NCBI GenBank assembly: GCA_030015575.1
Contig: JASDDO010000024.1
Location: forward strand, 219,376,996-219,440,995
Length of the DNA stretch: 64,000 nucleotides
DNA from: Agapanthus africanus
Lineage: Eukaryota > Streptophyta > Magnoliopsida > Asparagales > Amaryllidaceae
Reading direction: 5' to 3'
The notes below the pieces were generated by a model. It searched no databases and was not told the origin of the DNA. It was given only the letters and a program-made list of their open reading frames with translations. Positions 27,296 to 37,784 of the stretch are shown here, piece by piece; position 1 is the stretch's first letter, and every line of letters begins with the position of its first letter. The translations under genes were made by a program, and so were the position numbers.

Positions 27296-27694
27296 AGGAG
27301 CTGTGCTCCCGATTGACTTTTGGAGTTGAACTCCTGACAAAAATAACAAAGGGGCTTAGCCCCTGCATTGAGAGTTGTACTCCCAAAAGGAAAGATTTAT
27401 TATTTTATGTGTGTGTGTATGTGTGTGTATTGAGGAGTTAAACTCCTAGGATATTTTCGGAGCTAAATGAAAGGGGACACCTTTCTTCTCCCTTGGACCC
27501 TGAATCTTCCCCAAAGTGGGGTTTTTTTGAAGGCGGGTCTCCTTCTTCCTCTCGATTGATCGGATCTTGGAGAAAAGGGGGGGTTAGATTTAAAAATCTT
27601 CCCTTTTTGAAATCTGATAGAAGATCCGAGCTCTCCTTTATGGGTTTTGTGGTGAAAAACTATTTATTTTTGGAAGAGGAAGAGTTAAACTCTT
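27296..27694. repeat. Series of short GAGTT/AACTC hairpins
   Basis: Small perfect or near-perfect hairpins recur: GGAGCTGTGCTCC (27297), GGAGTTGAACTCC (27322), GGGGCTTAGCCCC (27351), GAGTTGTACTC (27372), AGGAGTTAAACTCCT (27433) and AGAGTTAAACTCT (27680). Family 3 copy 2 has GGGAGTTGTACTCCC (35458) and AGGAGTTAAACTCCT (35508). Confidence 0.75.
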
Positions 27695-29729
27695 GATTTA
27701 ATTCAAAAAAGAGAAGAAGGTTTAGAATCTTGAGGAAGGAGAAGAAGGCACAAAAACCCTAGAGTTTTAGAGAATGAAAAAGTTCTCCATTATTTCATAA
27801 TCATGTTGCCTTATATAGGCTTATACATTTACATATAGCCCATTGGGCTTTACAAAATGGCATTTTGCCCATCCCATGTCTCATGTGCTCATTTTTTTGC
27901 ATATGAGCCATGGGCTTTACAAAAATTTAGCTTTCTGCCCATTTTTCTTACATTCATGCATAAAAAATTACATCAAAATTATTTATTACATGATTTCATT
28001 TTGGCATGGGGGAGCCGGCCGCGGGGCTCGACTTAGGCATGGGCCCACTTGGCCTGGGCTTGGGCCCACCTGGCTTGGCGTTGACTTTGACTTGGTCAAC
28101 CGGAGTGTAATTTTTGACCCCAACACCACGTTCAAGAGATCGTGCAAAACGGTGGTTTTTGGGTACAGTCCCGAGTCACATGGAGGCAATGAGTGATAGG
28201 AGGGGATTCATTTCTCCCGGTATTGGGGGTTGATGTTGCGCTATGCTCGATTGGCCATAACAGGGAATCCCTGGCCAGGGTTGCTGAGATCTACTGGTAA
28301 GTGTTATCAGTAGTTTCTCGAACCGTTATGGACCTTGCATCGGCATGACTTATTGGGTTATTTGGGTCTGACGTTATATCACCCCCAGGCCGTGATATGC
28401 GACATATTAGACGAAGAGACCGGACTGTACGGTAGTGTTGCTTAATTGGATTCGCAGGAGTATGAGCAGGCTTGCTTGTTGATCTTCTGATCGCTCAATA
28501 CCCGGGTGGCCGCTACGTTTAGCAGACCGCTTGCGGCTTGTGGGTGACTGATATGATCACCACCTACTGTCGGCGTATTGACGAGTTTTTAGAGTCCTAC
28601 ACAGAGGTTTCCTAGCTCAAGCGAAACGAAATAGGAGCACATATGCGATATGTGCGGGATCGAGATTAATACGAGTATGTGATACCGTATTCTATTCTCG
28701 CAATATGTGATATCAGTCGGTTATATGTGATATAGCCGGGCTGTCGAATCAAGTGTTGATTCGACAAGTTGATACATTTGGTATTAGTCGATTGTATGTG
28801 ATATAGCCGGATTATTAAATCAAGTGTTGATTTAATAATTTAATGTATAATTATATATTTGATATATTATCTTACATTAACTAATATTAGCTTACTTAAG
28901 ATTTCATTTTTTCACTAGTGTACACTTAGTATATATGTGATATATATTAATGTATATATTTTGTGTCATGCTTGATACCACATGCTACATGGGTGTATGA
29001 GACTCACACCATGCATATAATAATGTGAGGTTTTGTTTATTTAAAGTAAATCAAATTAGTTGGAAATTGTCACATGGTTGAAGCTTGTAAAAGCTTGTGG
29101 AACCATTGACCAAGTCCACTCATTTTGTTTTACTTGAAGATATTTATTAACCCAACCATTATTGTTTATCCATGGTTTATTCTCTACATGAGTTAGTGTA
29201 TGACATAAACTTACCCATGGTTGCTATTCTCACTGATTATTCCATTCACACTTCATCTTCTTTCTCATCTCCAAAAGCTTTCTAGTTTCATGAGAGGTGA
29301 AGAAAAATAGTGAGAAAATAATTTCTAAAGTGAGCAAAATTCCTACTCCATCAACCTCTTCTTTACTAGCCATTTAGATTGGGTTGTTTCTTCACTAGTT
29401 TATCACTTAGTGAAGAGGTAGCTTGAGTTAGTGTCTGCTCGACGTAGATCATGTTCGGCCTCGAAGACTTCAAGGAAGCTTGTTCATTTCACCTTGCGGA
29501 GCCTCACTAGAGTCCGGGAGATCATTACTTTGAGCGAAAGGACTACTACACGAGCTATTGAAGTGAAGGGCCGGTCTACAAAGGTTGTATTCCTTGTTCA
29601 CTTAGATGTAAAATTGTTTACATGCTTGTTCGTCTAATTCTCTAGTTTAGATTTTAGCGTTAAGGTTTTTTAGCGCGCCAAATTTTTGAAAACGACATGG
29701 TCGATGCCTTCCAAAATCCAGTGGCGACA

Positions 29730-30414
29730 CTAGAGAATTAACTACGGTTTGAATTAACTACAATTTTTAAAAAGTTGTAGTTGATATATGTAAATATCAA
29801 GTTTTGGGAGTTATATGTGTGATTAGCTACGGTTTGAATCTCTACTATTGTAATAAGAAGAGTGGGGCATGTGACCGTTCTCATATTATTTCGATTTAAA
29901 CATTCAAGAAAAAATAGTTAATTTTAAGATTTTCCATATCATCTCGGGACTTTGACAAGAGGAAATTGTTTTAGAATCAATAACCATTAAAACCTAAGGA
30001 ATATCTATCTCTAAAGAAAATATTTAAAAGAAAAATATGGTGAACAGTTATAAGAAGTTCGAAAAATCAATGTTCTTTGACAAATTTCTTCAAAAAATCA
30101 CAGATATATAATAAATTAGAAAGATAAATCAGTCTCTTAAAATTTTATTAATTTAATCACCTGCACAATGCATGCCAAAATGCTAGTATTTCTCAATGCA
30201 ACTTAAAATAAACTCTTATTTACATTTTATTTTCTCATATATATGATAATCCTTTTATAAATCTACCCAAAAAACCTCTTTTGAAAAGAAATCCTACTAA
30301 AATATATTTGACAATCATATATTTCCAATATTTATGAAAAGTCTCCCCTTACATTCGATAACACCAAGTAATATATACACTAAATCAAATTTTGTCTTGG
30401 GTCCAAAACCATGC
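29730..30414. other. AT-rich upstream region of the F-box gene
   Basis: No gene is visible. From about 30120 it aligns with 33170-33300 (shared ATTTACATTTTATTTTCTCA and AAAATGCT(A/G)GTATT), marking the left part of the duplicated F-box locus. Confidence 0.5.
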
Positions 30415-31520
30415 ATGGCTTCTCAAGGTTCAATCTCTACAATCCCTGAAGACATCATCGTAGAAATACTATCTCTATTGCCTGTTGAAACCCTTCACAA
30501 ATTCAAGTGGGCATCAAAATCATGGTATTCTCTAATCACCCACCACATCCTCCTCAAAATCCTCCAAAAGCCACCAATAGGCTTCTTCTATTATATCGAA
30601 ATTTATCGTCCTGTGCCTGCTGCATCTGTAAACCCAATGTGCGGCGGCGATGGCGGCGGCGATGTTATCTTCAAGTACATAGACAACAATATCCATGAGT
30701 ACACCAGTTTCGATCCAACATTATCATTCTTGCCCCCGTCTTCCGAAGTCTTGATCTTGGATTGCTGCAACGGCCTTCTTCTCTGCGAATTGGAAGACAA
30801 GAACTACGTCTGCAACCCGCTCACAAAGTCGTGGACTGAAATTCCATGGACCAGCCTCATGACGGACAACGCCGTTCATCATGAATTCATCAACTTGCCA
30901 ATGGATACCGAGATGTCCTGCATAATCTAGTATTAATATAAAGAAAAGGATTATTAGCACAAAACACCATTGTAGCTTTACTTGGTATGGCACTTCAAAG
31001 CTCTCAAGTAATGTATTGGCACAAACACCCCTTTTGATCATCGATCGAAACCCTTAAAAATGCTCCAAAACAACAAAAGTTAGTTCAAAAGCGACATTAG
31101 ACAATCATTTCCCATTTAGAATTGAATTTGAGTATTATTTGAGAGTGTCTGATAGATGATTATTAGCCCTAATTATAAATAAATATAAAAAAAAAACTTC
31201 TTTAACATCCACAAGGGTTAATTGCACAGAACACCCTTGATGTTTAATCCATCGTGTTGCTACTACAATTATACCTCTCAGGGAACTTGCATATTAGCAA
31301 AAACACCGTTACTAATTTTTATAACTTTGATCATTTATCTCCAAATAATCCATGCTATAAAAAGATGATTGTTTAATTTAACTCTGGAAATTGTTTACAG
31401 TAGAACTCGAGTTTTTCTCTAATTGAAAGGCAATGTCCTATGCTAAAAGGGGTCTTGAGGGGGCATAATTGCCGTACAGATAAATCTAGCAGGGTTCCGT
31501 GGAATTTATGTTGGATCTTG
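30120..31520. repeat. F-box locus duplication, copy 1
   Basis: Stretches along this segment recur in the same order at 33170-36970: the promoter side (30120-30245), the coding part (30565-30910), an ATTAGACAATCATTT block (about 31100) and a TCTTGAGGGGGCATA block (about 31450). The second copy is longer because of insertions. Confidence 0.7.
30415..30930 (+). CDS. F-box protein, C-terminally short (likely pseudogene)
   Basis: F-box proteins bind SKP1 through the N-terminal F-box and select substrates for SCF ubiquitin ligases through their C-terminal domain. The start MASQGS at 30415 is preferred because the F-box follows at once: residues about 7-45 contain IPEDIIVEILSLLPVETL, FKWASKSWYSLI and ITHH. 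Then come FDPTLSFLP, CNGLLLCELED and NPLTKSWTEIPW, the usual start of the FBA/kelch-type part. After about residue 145 the reading jumps to VHHEFINLPMDTEM, which in copy 2 lies about 290 bp further on, and stops at 171 residues. Family members usually have 350-400. An in-frame ATG at 30334 would add 27 residues without known motifs. Either a short F-box protein or a decayed copy. Confidence 0.65.
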   Translation: MASQGSISTIPEDIIVEILSLLPVETLHKFKWASKSWYSLITHHILLKILQKPPIGFFYYIEIYRPVPAASVNPMCGGDGGGDVIFKYIDNNIHEYTSFDPTLSFLPPSSEVLILDCCNGLLLCELEDKNYVCNPLTKSWTEIPWTSLMTDNAVHHEFINLPMDTEMSCII

Positions 31521-32945
31521 GTTGGATTTTTCAATATTTAGTAAAAGTCTGAATGAAGATTCAAACTTGTATACAGTACTGGTAACATGCACGTGCCATA
31601 CACGTGTGTGATGAGGAAAAAATCACACTGTGTCATGATTTTTGTTTACTTCCTTAACGTTCAATAGTCCAAGGATATTTTTATAAGTTTGTTCATTTCC
31701 CAGAAAGAGGATATTTTGTATTGAAAATTGTTGAAGTGCATAAATGTAATTACATGTATATGAGAGAATGACACGTCATGCTCTTACTCTAGAATACTCA
31801 TATGGATTTTCCTCCTTTTTTGCATTTTTTTAATGAAAAAATGAGAAAAATTTTATTGCCCCTGTGAGTTTGAGTTGTAATAGTAGAGAGCAAAGATATC
31901 TATTTTACTTATTAATCAAACAGACTTGGTAGCCTAATGGATTTTAACATTTGCACTCCAACAATTCATCAATCCGAATCATGCAAGTAGAAAGATTTGA
32001 ATTAATAATATCTTTCCTAGGAAATACTTGTAGATTTGGGCTTGGCTTTGAAGCGGGAATAGATTGATCGGGTGAAGGTGCTGAGAGACGCATTTTGTAC
32101 AGTGCTGCTATAGCGCCAGATGGAATTGTTAGAGTAATCGCCAACATGCGGAGTAATTGCTACAATAACCTGTATGTACAATTGTTATAGAAATCGTCGG
32201 CAGCAGTAATTATTACAATAATTACTGTAGTAACTGCTACAGTGTCGTCTGCCGAATTTTGAGTTGATTTTTTTTAGTGACCTTACGCTGATTTTAAACC
32301 CTATAAATAACCCCCTTAAATCTTATTGTTTAGTGCAAACCAAGAAGAAGGAAATCTGTCAAACACTAAGAGGGAGAGGGGATTGTAGCCAGAATTTTTT
32401 GGGCTATAACCGGATTGTATTATAGAGGGTTGAAACACATCGAAGTTAAATTAGTCAAAATTGAGAGAGCTCGGCTCCCGCGACAAAGATCAAGGAGATC
32501 TGATCACCGTAGCCCAAAAGTGCAAAGTAGCTGGTGCAAACCAGTTTTCAGGTTGATGTTTCTGGGAGCAGTTCGGCTTTGGGATCCTTGCACCGGAGTA
32601 TGCCAAGTTTGCTTTAAGTTCCGTGTTCGAGAACGCACAGCAGCTCGTCATAATTCAATTGTTTCTTCACAGATAAGTTTTTTCATGACCGAAAGTTTAA
32701 TTTCGTCGTCCATTTTGCACACCTTCTCCAACAATTTACTTTATCAAATGCCAACTCAATCTTTTTGCCATTACTTCACAAGAGTTTTTCAAGCCTGTAA
32801 TATCCTGGAAAACTGTGACCTTTTCACGGTTATACTCCTTGGGTTCAGATCTAAAGTATATATTTTGTCGTCCTAGGTTAAATGCTCTTACAATGTTAGA
32901 CATTAAAAGCTTATAAACCCCAAGTCGGACTTTACTGAATTTTAA
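30931..32945. other. Intergenic stretch with possible promoter-like block
   Basis: The left part (to about 31520) belongs to the duplicated F-box locus. Near 32310 CCCTATAAATAACC resembles a TATA box, followed by a GA-rich leader and a long open frame (32415-32876) whose translation has no recognisable domain. A 24-bp palindrome lies at 32204-32227. This may be an unassigned LTR piece; I do not call a gene. Confidence 0.35.
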
Positions 32946-33135
32946 TGATAAATAGCTCAGTTGGTACGACACTTCCGCTCCTTCTGGAGAGAGTGCGGGT
33001 GTTTCCTGGGAAGTGTCCACAATTTCATACTTTCGGAGAAAATTCTTGGGTCCCTGGACACGTGCATGTTGTGTGCTTGTGTGTGTGGATATGTTGTGTG
33101 TATTTAGGCTTACAGTCCAGTTCAAAAGAAAAAAG
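32946..33135 (+). mobile_element. Possible tRNA-derived SINE
   Basis: TAGCTCAGTTGG (32953-32964) is a near-consensus A box. GTGTTTCCTGGGAAG (about 32999) is a degenerate B-box region in the right place. The element would end in the A-rich AAAAGAAAAAAG near 33135. No flanking duplication was confirmed. Confidence 0.45.
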
Positions 33136-33744
33136 TTTCACCTGCACTGATGATCGGTCCAAAAAAATTTATTTTTGTATATTTTATTAATTTAATCAAG
33201 TGCACCGTATATGTTAAAATGCTGGTATTCCTTAATGCTGCTTAAAATCGACCCTTATTTACATTTTATTTTCTCATATGTATGTTGATAATCCTTAATT
33301 AATTATGACTAGTGTTTTGCAGGTGTGATGCATGTAAATATATAATTAATTTTGTATTGTTTACATCAATATTATGTCATTTACTTTACATATTTAAGCT
33401 TGAGAATATATTTTTAGAGATATTTTTAAAAAGGGATTTTTATTAAAAAGCCTCTTCATACTTCTCTAATTATATACTAAAAGTCTCCCTCATACTTCGT
33501 ATTTACTTAAAATACCCGAATACATTTAAATTGCACTAAAAAGCCCCATTAATATGCAAAAAACAGAATCTTTTTGGTATTTTCATTACTCTATTAAGAG
33601 GTTAATGGTGAGTGTAGTGCAAGGGTTTTGAAGCCCCTGACAACCCCTCTTCTTCATCCAAAATTCATATTTTTTCCTAAAATCAGGCTTAGTTTCAGAG
33701 ATAAAAAAACACTTATTTCCTAAAATGCATGTAAATATATAGTT

Positions 33745-34594
33745 AATTAATAGGCTTCTTTTATGACATTGATAGTTGTCGCCCCTGTATCACGTGAACC
33801 TGTTAACGCGATGGCGATGGCGATGTTTTCTTCCAAGTATATAGACAACAACAATGTCCATAAGTACACCAGTTTTGATCCAACATTATCATTCTTGCCT
33901 CTGTCTTCCTCCGAAATCTCGATCTTGGACGGCTGCAACGGCCTTCTTCTCTGCTATTTGGAAGACAAGTGCTACGTGCTGACAAGGTCGTGGACTGAAA
34001 TTAATTCCATGGACCAAATGCAGTACTGACCGCGCCTTGCTTGATTTCGACCCATCGATCTCTTCACGTTACAAAATATTTAAAGTAAGTTTGCAACATA
34101 ACAGCCTCAAGCAGAGCTCGATTGATGTTTACTATGGATATGGGTGCAAAAAAAGGATAAATTGCGCAGTTCTGATCCATACCATTATTTGGAGTAATGC
34201 TCGTGCTTTATGGAACGGTGTGTTATATATCTATAGTCACACTACAGAAAAACTGTAGTTAAAAGGTTGCCAAATAATGAAATTTGGAAACTTGGAAGGA
34301 GATGTTCATCATGAATTCACCAACTTTCCAATGGATACCAAGATGCCCTCCGACGAGATTTACATCGGGAGATCAAGGGATAAGTTATGTTTTGCTGGTC
34401 TCGGTGGCCAACAGCTTCGGGTGTGGAGCCTTTCGGGGGGAAATGAGTGGGTGTTAGAGCAAAATAGTATTATAACAAGTCTAATTGATCATTCAGAAGA
34501 CGTGCCACGAATTGTTGGTTTTCATTGGGTGCTAAATGCGGCTCTTATTTTGTTTAAATGTGTGATCTATGCGTATGATCTCGAGAAGATGTAA
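33745..34594 (+). pseudogene. F-box gene copy 2, without the F-box
   Basis: From AATAGGCTTCTT (33740s) it aligns with the coding part of the gene at 30415: YIDNNNVHKYTSFDPTLSF, CNGLLLCYLEDKCYV and RSWTEI. It then continues into a C-terminal F-box-associated domain that copy 1 lacks: LLDFDPSISSRYKIFKVSL, CFAGLGGQQLRVWSLSG, NEWVLEQNSI and VIYAYDLEKM to a stop at 34592-34594. At about 34010-34035 (WTEI to LLDFD) and again between 34250 and 34280 the frame changes or stops, and the N-terminal F-box is replaced by unrelated AT-rich sequence. It cannot encode an F-box protein as it stands. Confidence 0.75.
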
Positions 34595-34900
34595 TTACAT
34601 GAAAATGAAATCTATCGGATTGGGTTAGAACATTTGGACATCAGTATTTCGCTTTTCACCGTGCTCCTCATGTGTGTGTCGAAGAACCAGAACAACTTGA
34701 CTAAGGCAAGAAAGTACAGGAGTACGCGTCACATCCAATGGTTAGCAATTTGGGTCATGCATATTTGGTAGGTTATATGTATTAGCTATTCTGGGAAAAG
34801 GGTTTTGGTGCCTAATATTATTGCTGAGATTTTGTACCGGACAAGTTCAAAACCAAAATTAGACAATCATTTTGACTTCAATTTGAGCATTTTTTAGAGC

Positions 34901-35999
34901 ACAGGAGATGGGAATATGCACGCACTTGTCACGCGTACTACAGATTTCCCATGCCTAGGGTAGGCAGGGGTTTATTGATCGTGGGGATCCGAATCTCCGG
35001 CAGCCGCGGACTAAGCTGCCATTAATTACCTCTCGCCTTTGGAGCGAGGGAACCTCCGATTAACGGGTTAAAGTGGTCATGCAAACTCAATGTGCAGTGT
35101 TGTGTTTTGAAGGGGTTTTGGATATATCGGGGACCCCGCAGAGTTTTTACGGAGGTCCCGCTACCCGGATAGCGGGCTAGGGGTCAAGGGGGCTAGCAGT
35201 GCCCCGTTAGAAATTTTTTCTAACGGGAACAGTGTGGTGGAGTATGTGTGTGTGTGTGCGCATATATGTATATATACAAAAATGGAAAGGACATCCATAG
35301 GATGCGTGGAAGAAGGCGACAGCGTCTTACGTGAGCGGCACGCGAGCGCCACGTGGACGCTCGGGCGCTGGCGCCAGCGCTTTGGACGCTCGCGCTAGCA
35401 CCTCACGTGCCCGGCACGTGGGCGCTCGGGCAGCAAAAGGGACTCGGTCCCTGCACTGGGAGTTGTACTCCCAAAAAAAAATACTTATTATTATATATAT
35501 ATATTTGAGGAGTTAAACTCCTAAAATATTTTTGGAGCTGATGAAGGCTTGAGCCCTGGATCTTCTCCTTTGAGCTGAAGAAGGTTTTAGAACCTTGTGG
35601 AAGGAGAAGGAGGCGCAGGAACCCTAGTTTTTTTGGGAGAATGAAAAGTCTTCTTTTATTCATCATCATGTTGCCTTATATAGGCTTACACATTTACATA
35701 TAGCCCCTTGGGCTTTACAAAATGGTATTTTGTCCATCTCATATCTCATGTGCTCATTTCTTTTGCACATAAGCTATGGACTTTACAAAAATTTGGCTTT
35801 ATGCTCATTTTGCTTACATTCATGCATAAAAAATTACACTAAAATTATTTATTACATGATTTTTTATTTCGGCATGGGGGAGGCCGGCCGCGGGGCTCGA
35901 CTTGGGCATGGACCCACTTGCTTGGGCTTGAACCCGCTTAGTTGGGGTTGACCTTGACTTGGTCAACTGGGGTGCAAATTTTGACCCCAACGGGTTTCA
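34901..35999 (+). mobile_element. Family 3 LTR copy 2, TSD AGAGC
   Basis: Aligns with family 3 copy 1 from CTAGGGTAGGC (34952) to TTGACCCCAAC. Exact AGAGC duplications lie at 34896-34900 and 36000-36004. It holds the uninterrupted site (GCCCC, 35201-35205) that family 1 copy B occupies in the other copy. A TATA-like CTTATATAGGC lies at about 35677. It is a solo LTR inside the duplicated F-box locus. Confidence 0.8.
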
Positions 36000-36145
36000 A
36001 GAGCACGGGATGTTGTATCAATAAATTACTTGAGGAAGTGTTAGCGGGATGTTTTATGCTATTAACCTTGATAAAAAAAAATAGTCTTTATTATCAACAA
36101 GGTTTAATTTCATTGAAGGCCCTTGTTGTTCACTATGTAGTATAC

Positions 36146-36397
36146 TGTCACGTCCCATCTTCAATACAGAGTATTGTCCGTTCTGGACGAAATCATACGG
36201 TTTTGTCCTTCGAGACGAACCGGACCCGACCAGGGGCCACTTCCCAGGAGGTCACCCATCCCAGAACTTCCCTGGCTCGAGCACACTTAACTACGGAGTT
36301 CTCAAGCTCCTGTAGTGCCGGTTCACCTCGAAGGACAAAACCGTACGGTTTCGGTCAGAACGGACAATACTCTCTGTATTGAAGGTGGGACGTGACA
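36146..36397 (+). mobile_element. Cassandra (TRIM) LTR with 5S-rRNA-like domain
   Basis: A 252-bp LTR from TGTCACGTCCC to GGGACGTGACA. Its middle (36241-36306), read on the minus strand, matches the 3' half of plant 5S rRNA including the pol III internal promoter: GAACTCCGTAGTTAAGTGTG and GGATGGGTGACCTCCTGGGA. This is the hallmark of Cassandra elements. The outer 75 or so bases at each end are near-perfect inverted repeats of each other. Downstream TGTTATCAAAGC (about 36400-36411) is close to the Met-tRNA primer site, suggesting a plus-strand 5' LTR, so the 5S-like part would be antisense to the element. No target-site duplication or second LTR was seen. Confidence 0.85.
36241..36306 (-). other. 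5S-rRNA-like segment with A box and C box
   Basis: On the minus strand GTTAAGTGTGCTCGAGC corresponds to the 5S A-box region and GGATGGGTGACCTCCTGGGA to the C box. The 5' part of 5S is absent, so this is the Cassandra domain and not a 5S gene. Confidence 0.8.
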
Positions 36398-37297
36398 GAA
36401 TGTTATCAAAGCTTCGCATGTATATCACGTGCTGTGATAAAGAAACCATTAGATAAGGCTCGGTGTGTCCCACCTACAATAGCAAAACACCATGGATGAA
36501 GCTGTGTACCAGCGATACCGTTACTGATCCAAGCGGTCGAATCTGCAAGAAACTGTAGCACAACGGAAATGAGTTGCCAATTCGTGAGTAGAAAACATTA
36601 GCAGGTAGAAATCGAATAAACAACGATTCTTAGGTCATACTGTATCATGAAGGTAATAACTATAATATCTAGGATGACATTTGCAATTGTAGTACTGCGA
36701 GCGCACTTATACCCACTCAACAAGCTTATTACCAAAACCATCAAAACTCTCGTCGTTTCTCTCCAAACAATACATATTATAAGATGTTTGTTTAATCTAA
36801 CTCTACAGCTTATTTTTGTTTTGTTAATAGTAGACTGGAGTTTTTCTCTAAGCGAAGGGACCACCGGGGCTTAGCCCAGTTGGTACCAATCTCCTTAACC
36901 TAACAATAAAAAAATCTTGAGGGGGCATAGTTATACAGGTGAACCTCGGGGGGTTCTGTGCAACAATTGAACAATCAACCACTTTTAGCAAAGTCTCTGA
37001 GAAAGCATATGAGAGGTAAAGCTATTCAGCTACAATATCAAGCTACAAAAATTTTCAAATGAGGTTCAAAACTTCACAGAAACAATACAACATAGAAGTA
37101 AAAGCTCTAATGGATGATAACTGCAGAATACAGATGTAGTCATAAATACCATTCTCAATCTTCTTACAATTTACTTTACACGAGTTTTTGAAGCCTGAAG
37201 CCAGCAGCACATAACTTAAGATTGCGCACCATCAATTTTTACAAGGTACAAGCAACCATCCAAAAACATCCTCCCCGAAACAACTGCCATAAAATCA
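36398..37297. other. Tail of the F-box duplication and formin 3' flank
   Basis: 36760-36965 matches 31340-31490 (TGTTTAATCTAACTC and TCTTGAGGGGGCATA). 36970-37297 is the probable 3' UTR side of the formin gene. No other gene is visible. Confidence 0.5.
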
Positions 37298-37784
37298 CTA
37301 CGATGATAACGACGAGTTCGACTCATCATCAGAACTCCCAAGGTGCATCAAATGAACTCTGAGAAATCCCGAACTCACAGGCACCGAGCTAACAACACTT
37401 CGCTCGTTAATCCTAACAACGTCTTTGCATACTTGATCAAGAATTACTAAAAAGTCCCTCACAATCATGAAAATTCTGAACGGGTGAGCTTCTTCCTTAG
37501 CCAAGTCCCCATGAAAATACTCGGTTGTCTCCTTTACTAAAGCTAACGCGAGGTTCTCTTGGCTTTGTAGCTTCGTGATTTCAACTTCTGCAACCCTCAA
37601 GAATGAAATCATAGTTTCATGAAAGCGGTCACTGCTTTCATTTAATCTCGCAACTTCTCTGATTTTTCCAATTCCTACTGCGAGTTTCGAGACATAATTG
37701 CTTAAAATTTCAGAATCCATCGTGGCTGCTTTTTTCACATTGCTGAGCTCAGCTCCAAGTCCTGAGACTACGTGGAGACCGAGC
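37298..37784 (-). CDS. Formin (class I-type), last exon: C-terminal FH2
   Basis: Formins nucleate and elongate unbranched actin filaments through the FH2 domain; class I plant formins usually sit at the plasma membrane. This last exon begins after an AG acceptor (CGACAAAAG) with one base completing the Arg codon, and ends at the stop 37298-37300, giving 161 complete residues. It shows the end of FH2: [79 protein letters not shown] and [16 protein letters not shown] Ser/Asp-rich tail follows. The frame is open throughout. Confidence 0.9.

Larger units (their letters stand above)
23578..28125 (+). mobile_element. Family 3 LTR copy 1, TSD CCACG, itself interrupted
   Basis: It starts TGTAGGTTG and ends GACCCCAACA. 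Exact CCACG duplications lie at 23573-23577 and 28126-28130, inside the copia-type LTR. Without the nested family 1 LTR it is about 1.46 kb. It aligns with 34901-35999. A TATA-like CTTATATAGGC at about 27813 suggests plus orientation. The middle holds a GC-rich block and serial short hairpins. No coding region is seen; open frames in the GC-rich block are translation of repeats. Confidence 0.8.
13597..29729 (+). mobile_element. Copia-type solo LTR holding a nest of insertions
   Basis: A Ty1/copia LTR related to the one at 61081-63220 begins TGTTAGTTATATGTATG at 13597. It is interrupted at 13943, resumes at 23470, is interrupted again at 23577 and resumes at 28131, running to about 29729. With the inserts removed, about 2.05 kb remain, near the 2.1 kb of the related LTRs. 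Shared strings include ATAGCAGTTCTCTGGTGACA, CCCGAGATCGTCATAGAG and GGTTTCCTAGCTCAAGCGAA. No partner LTR or internal region adjoins it. The right edge is approximate and no target-site duplication was found for this outermost element. Confidence 0.75.
33170..36970. repeat. F-box locus duplication, copy 2 (with insertions)
   Basis: Matches 30120-31520 in order, but is expanded by a family 3 LTR (34901-35999) and a Cassandra LTR (36146-36397). It also has about 400 bp of other sequence in place of the F-box (33300-33740). Confidence 0.65.

Noticed and set aside
27021-27316. Several overlapping open frames in the GC-rich block
   Set aside because: All frames are open because stop codons are rare in GC-rich repeats. 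The translations are repeats of the same motif.
32415-32876. Open frame of 153 codons
   Set aside because: No recognisable domain, an Arg-rich start, and it lies in a TATA-plus-leader-like stretch that looks like LTR or promoter sequence.
36241-36306. 5S rRNA gene
   Set aside because: Only the 3' half matches, and it lies within an LTR with TG...CA ends; this is the Cassandra domain.
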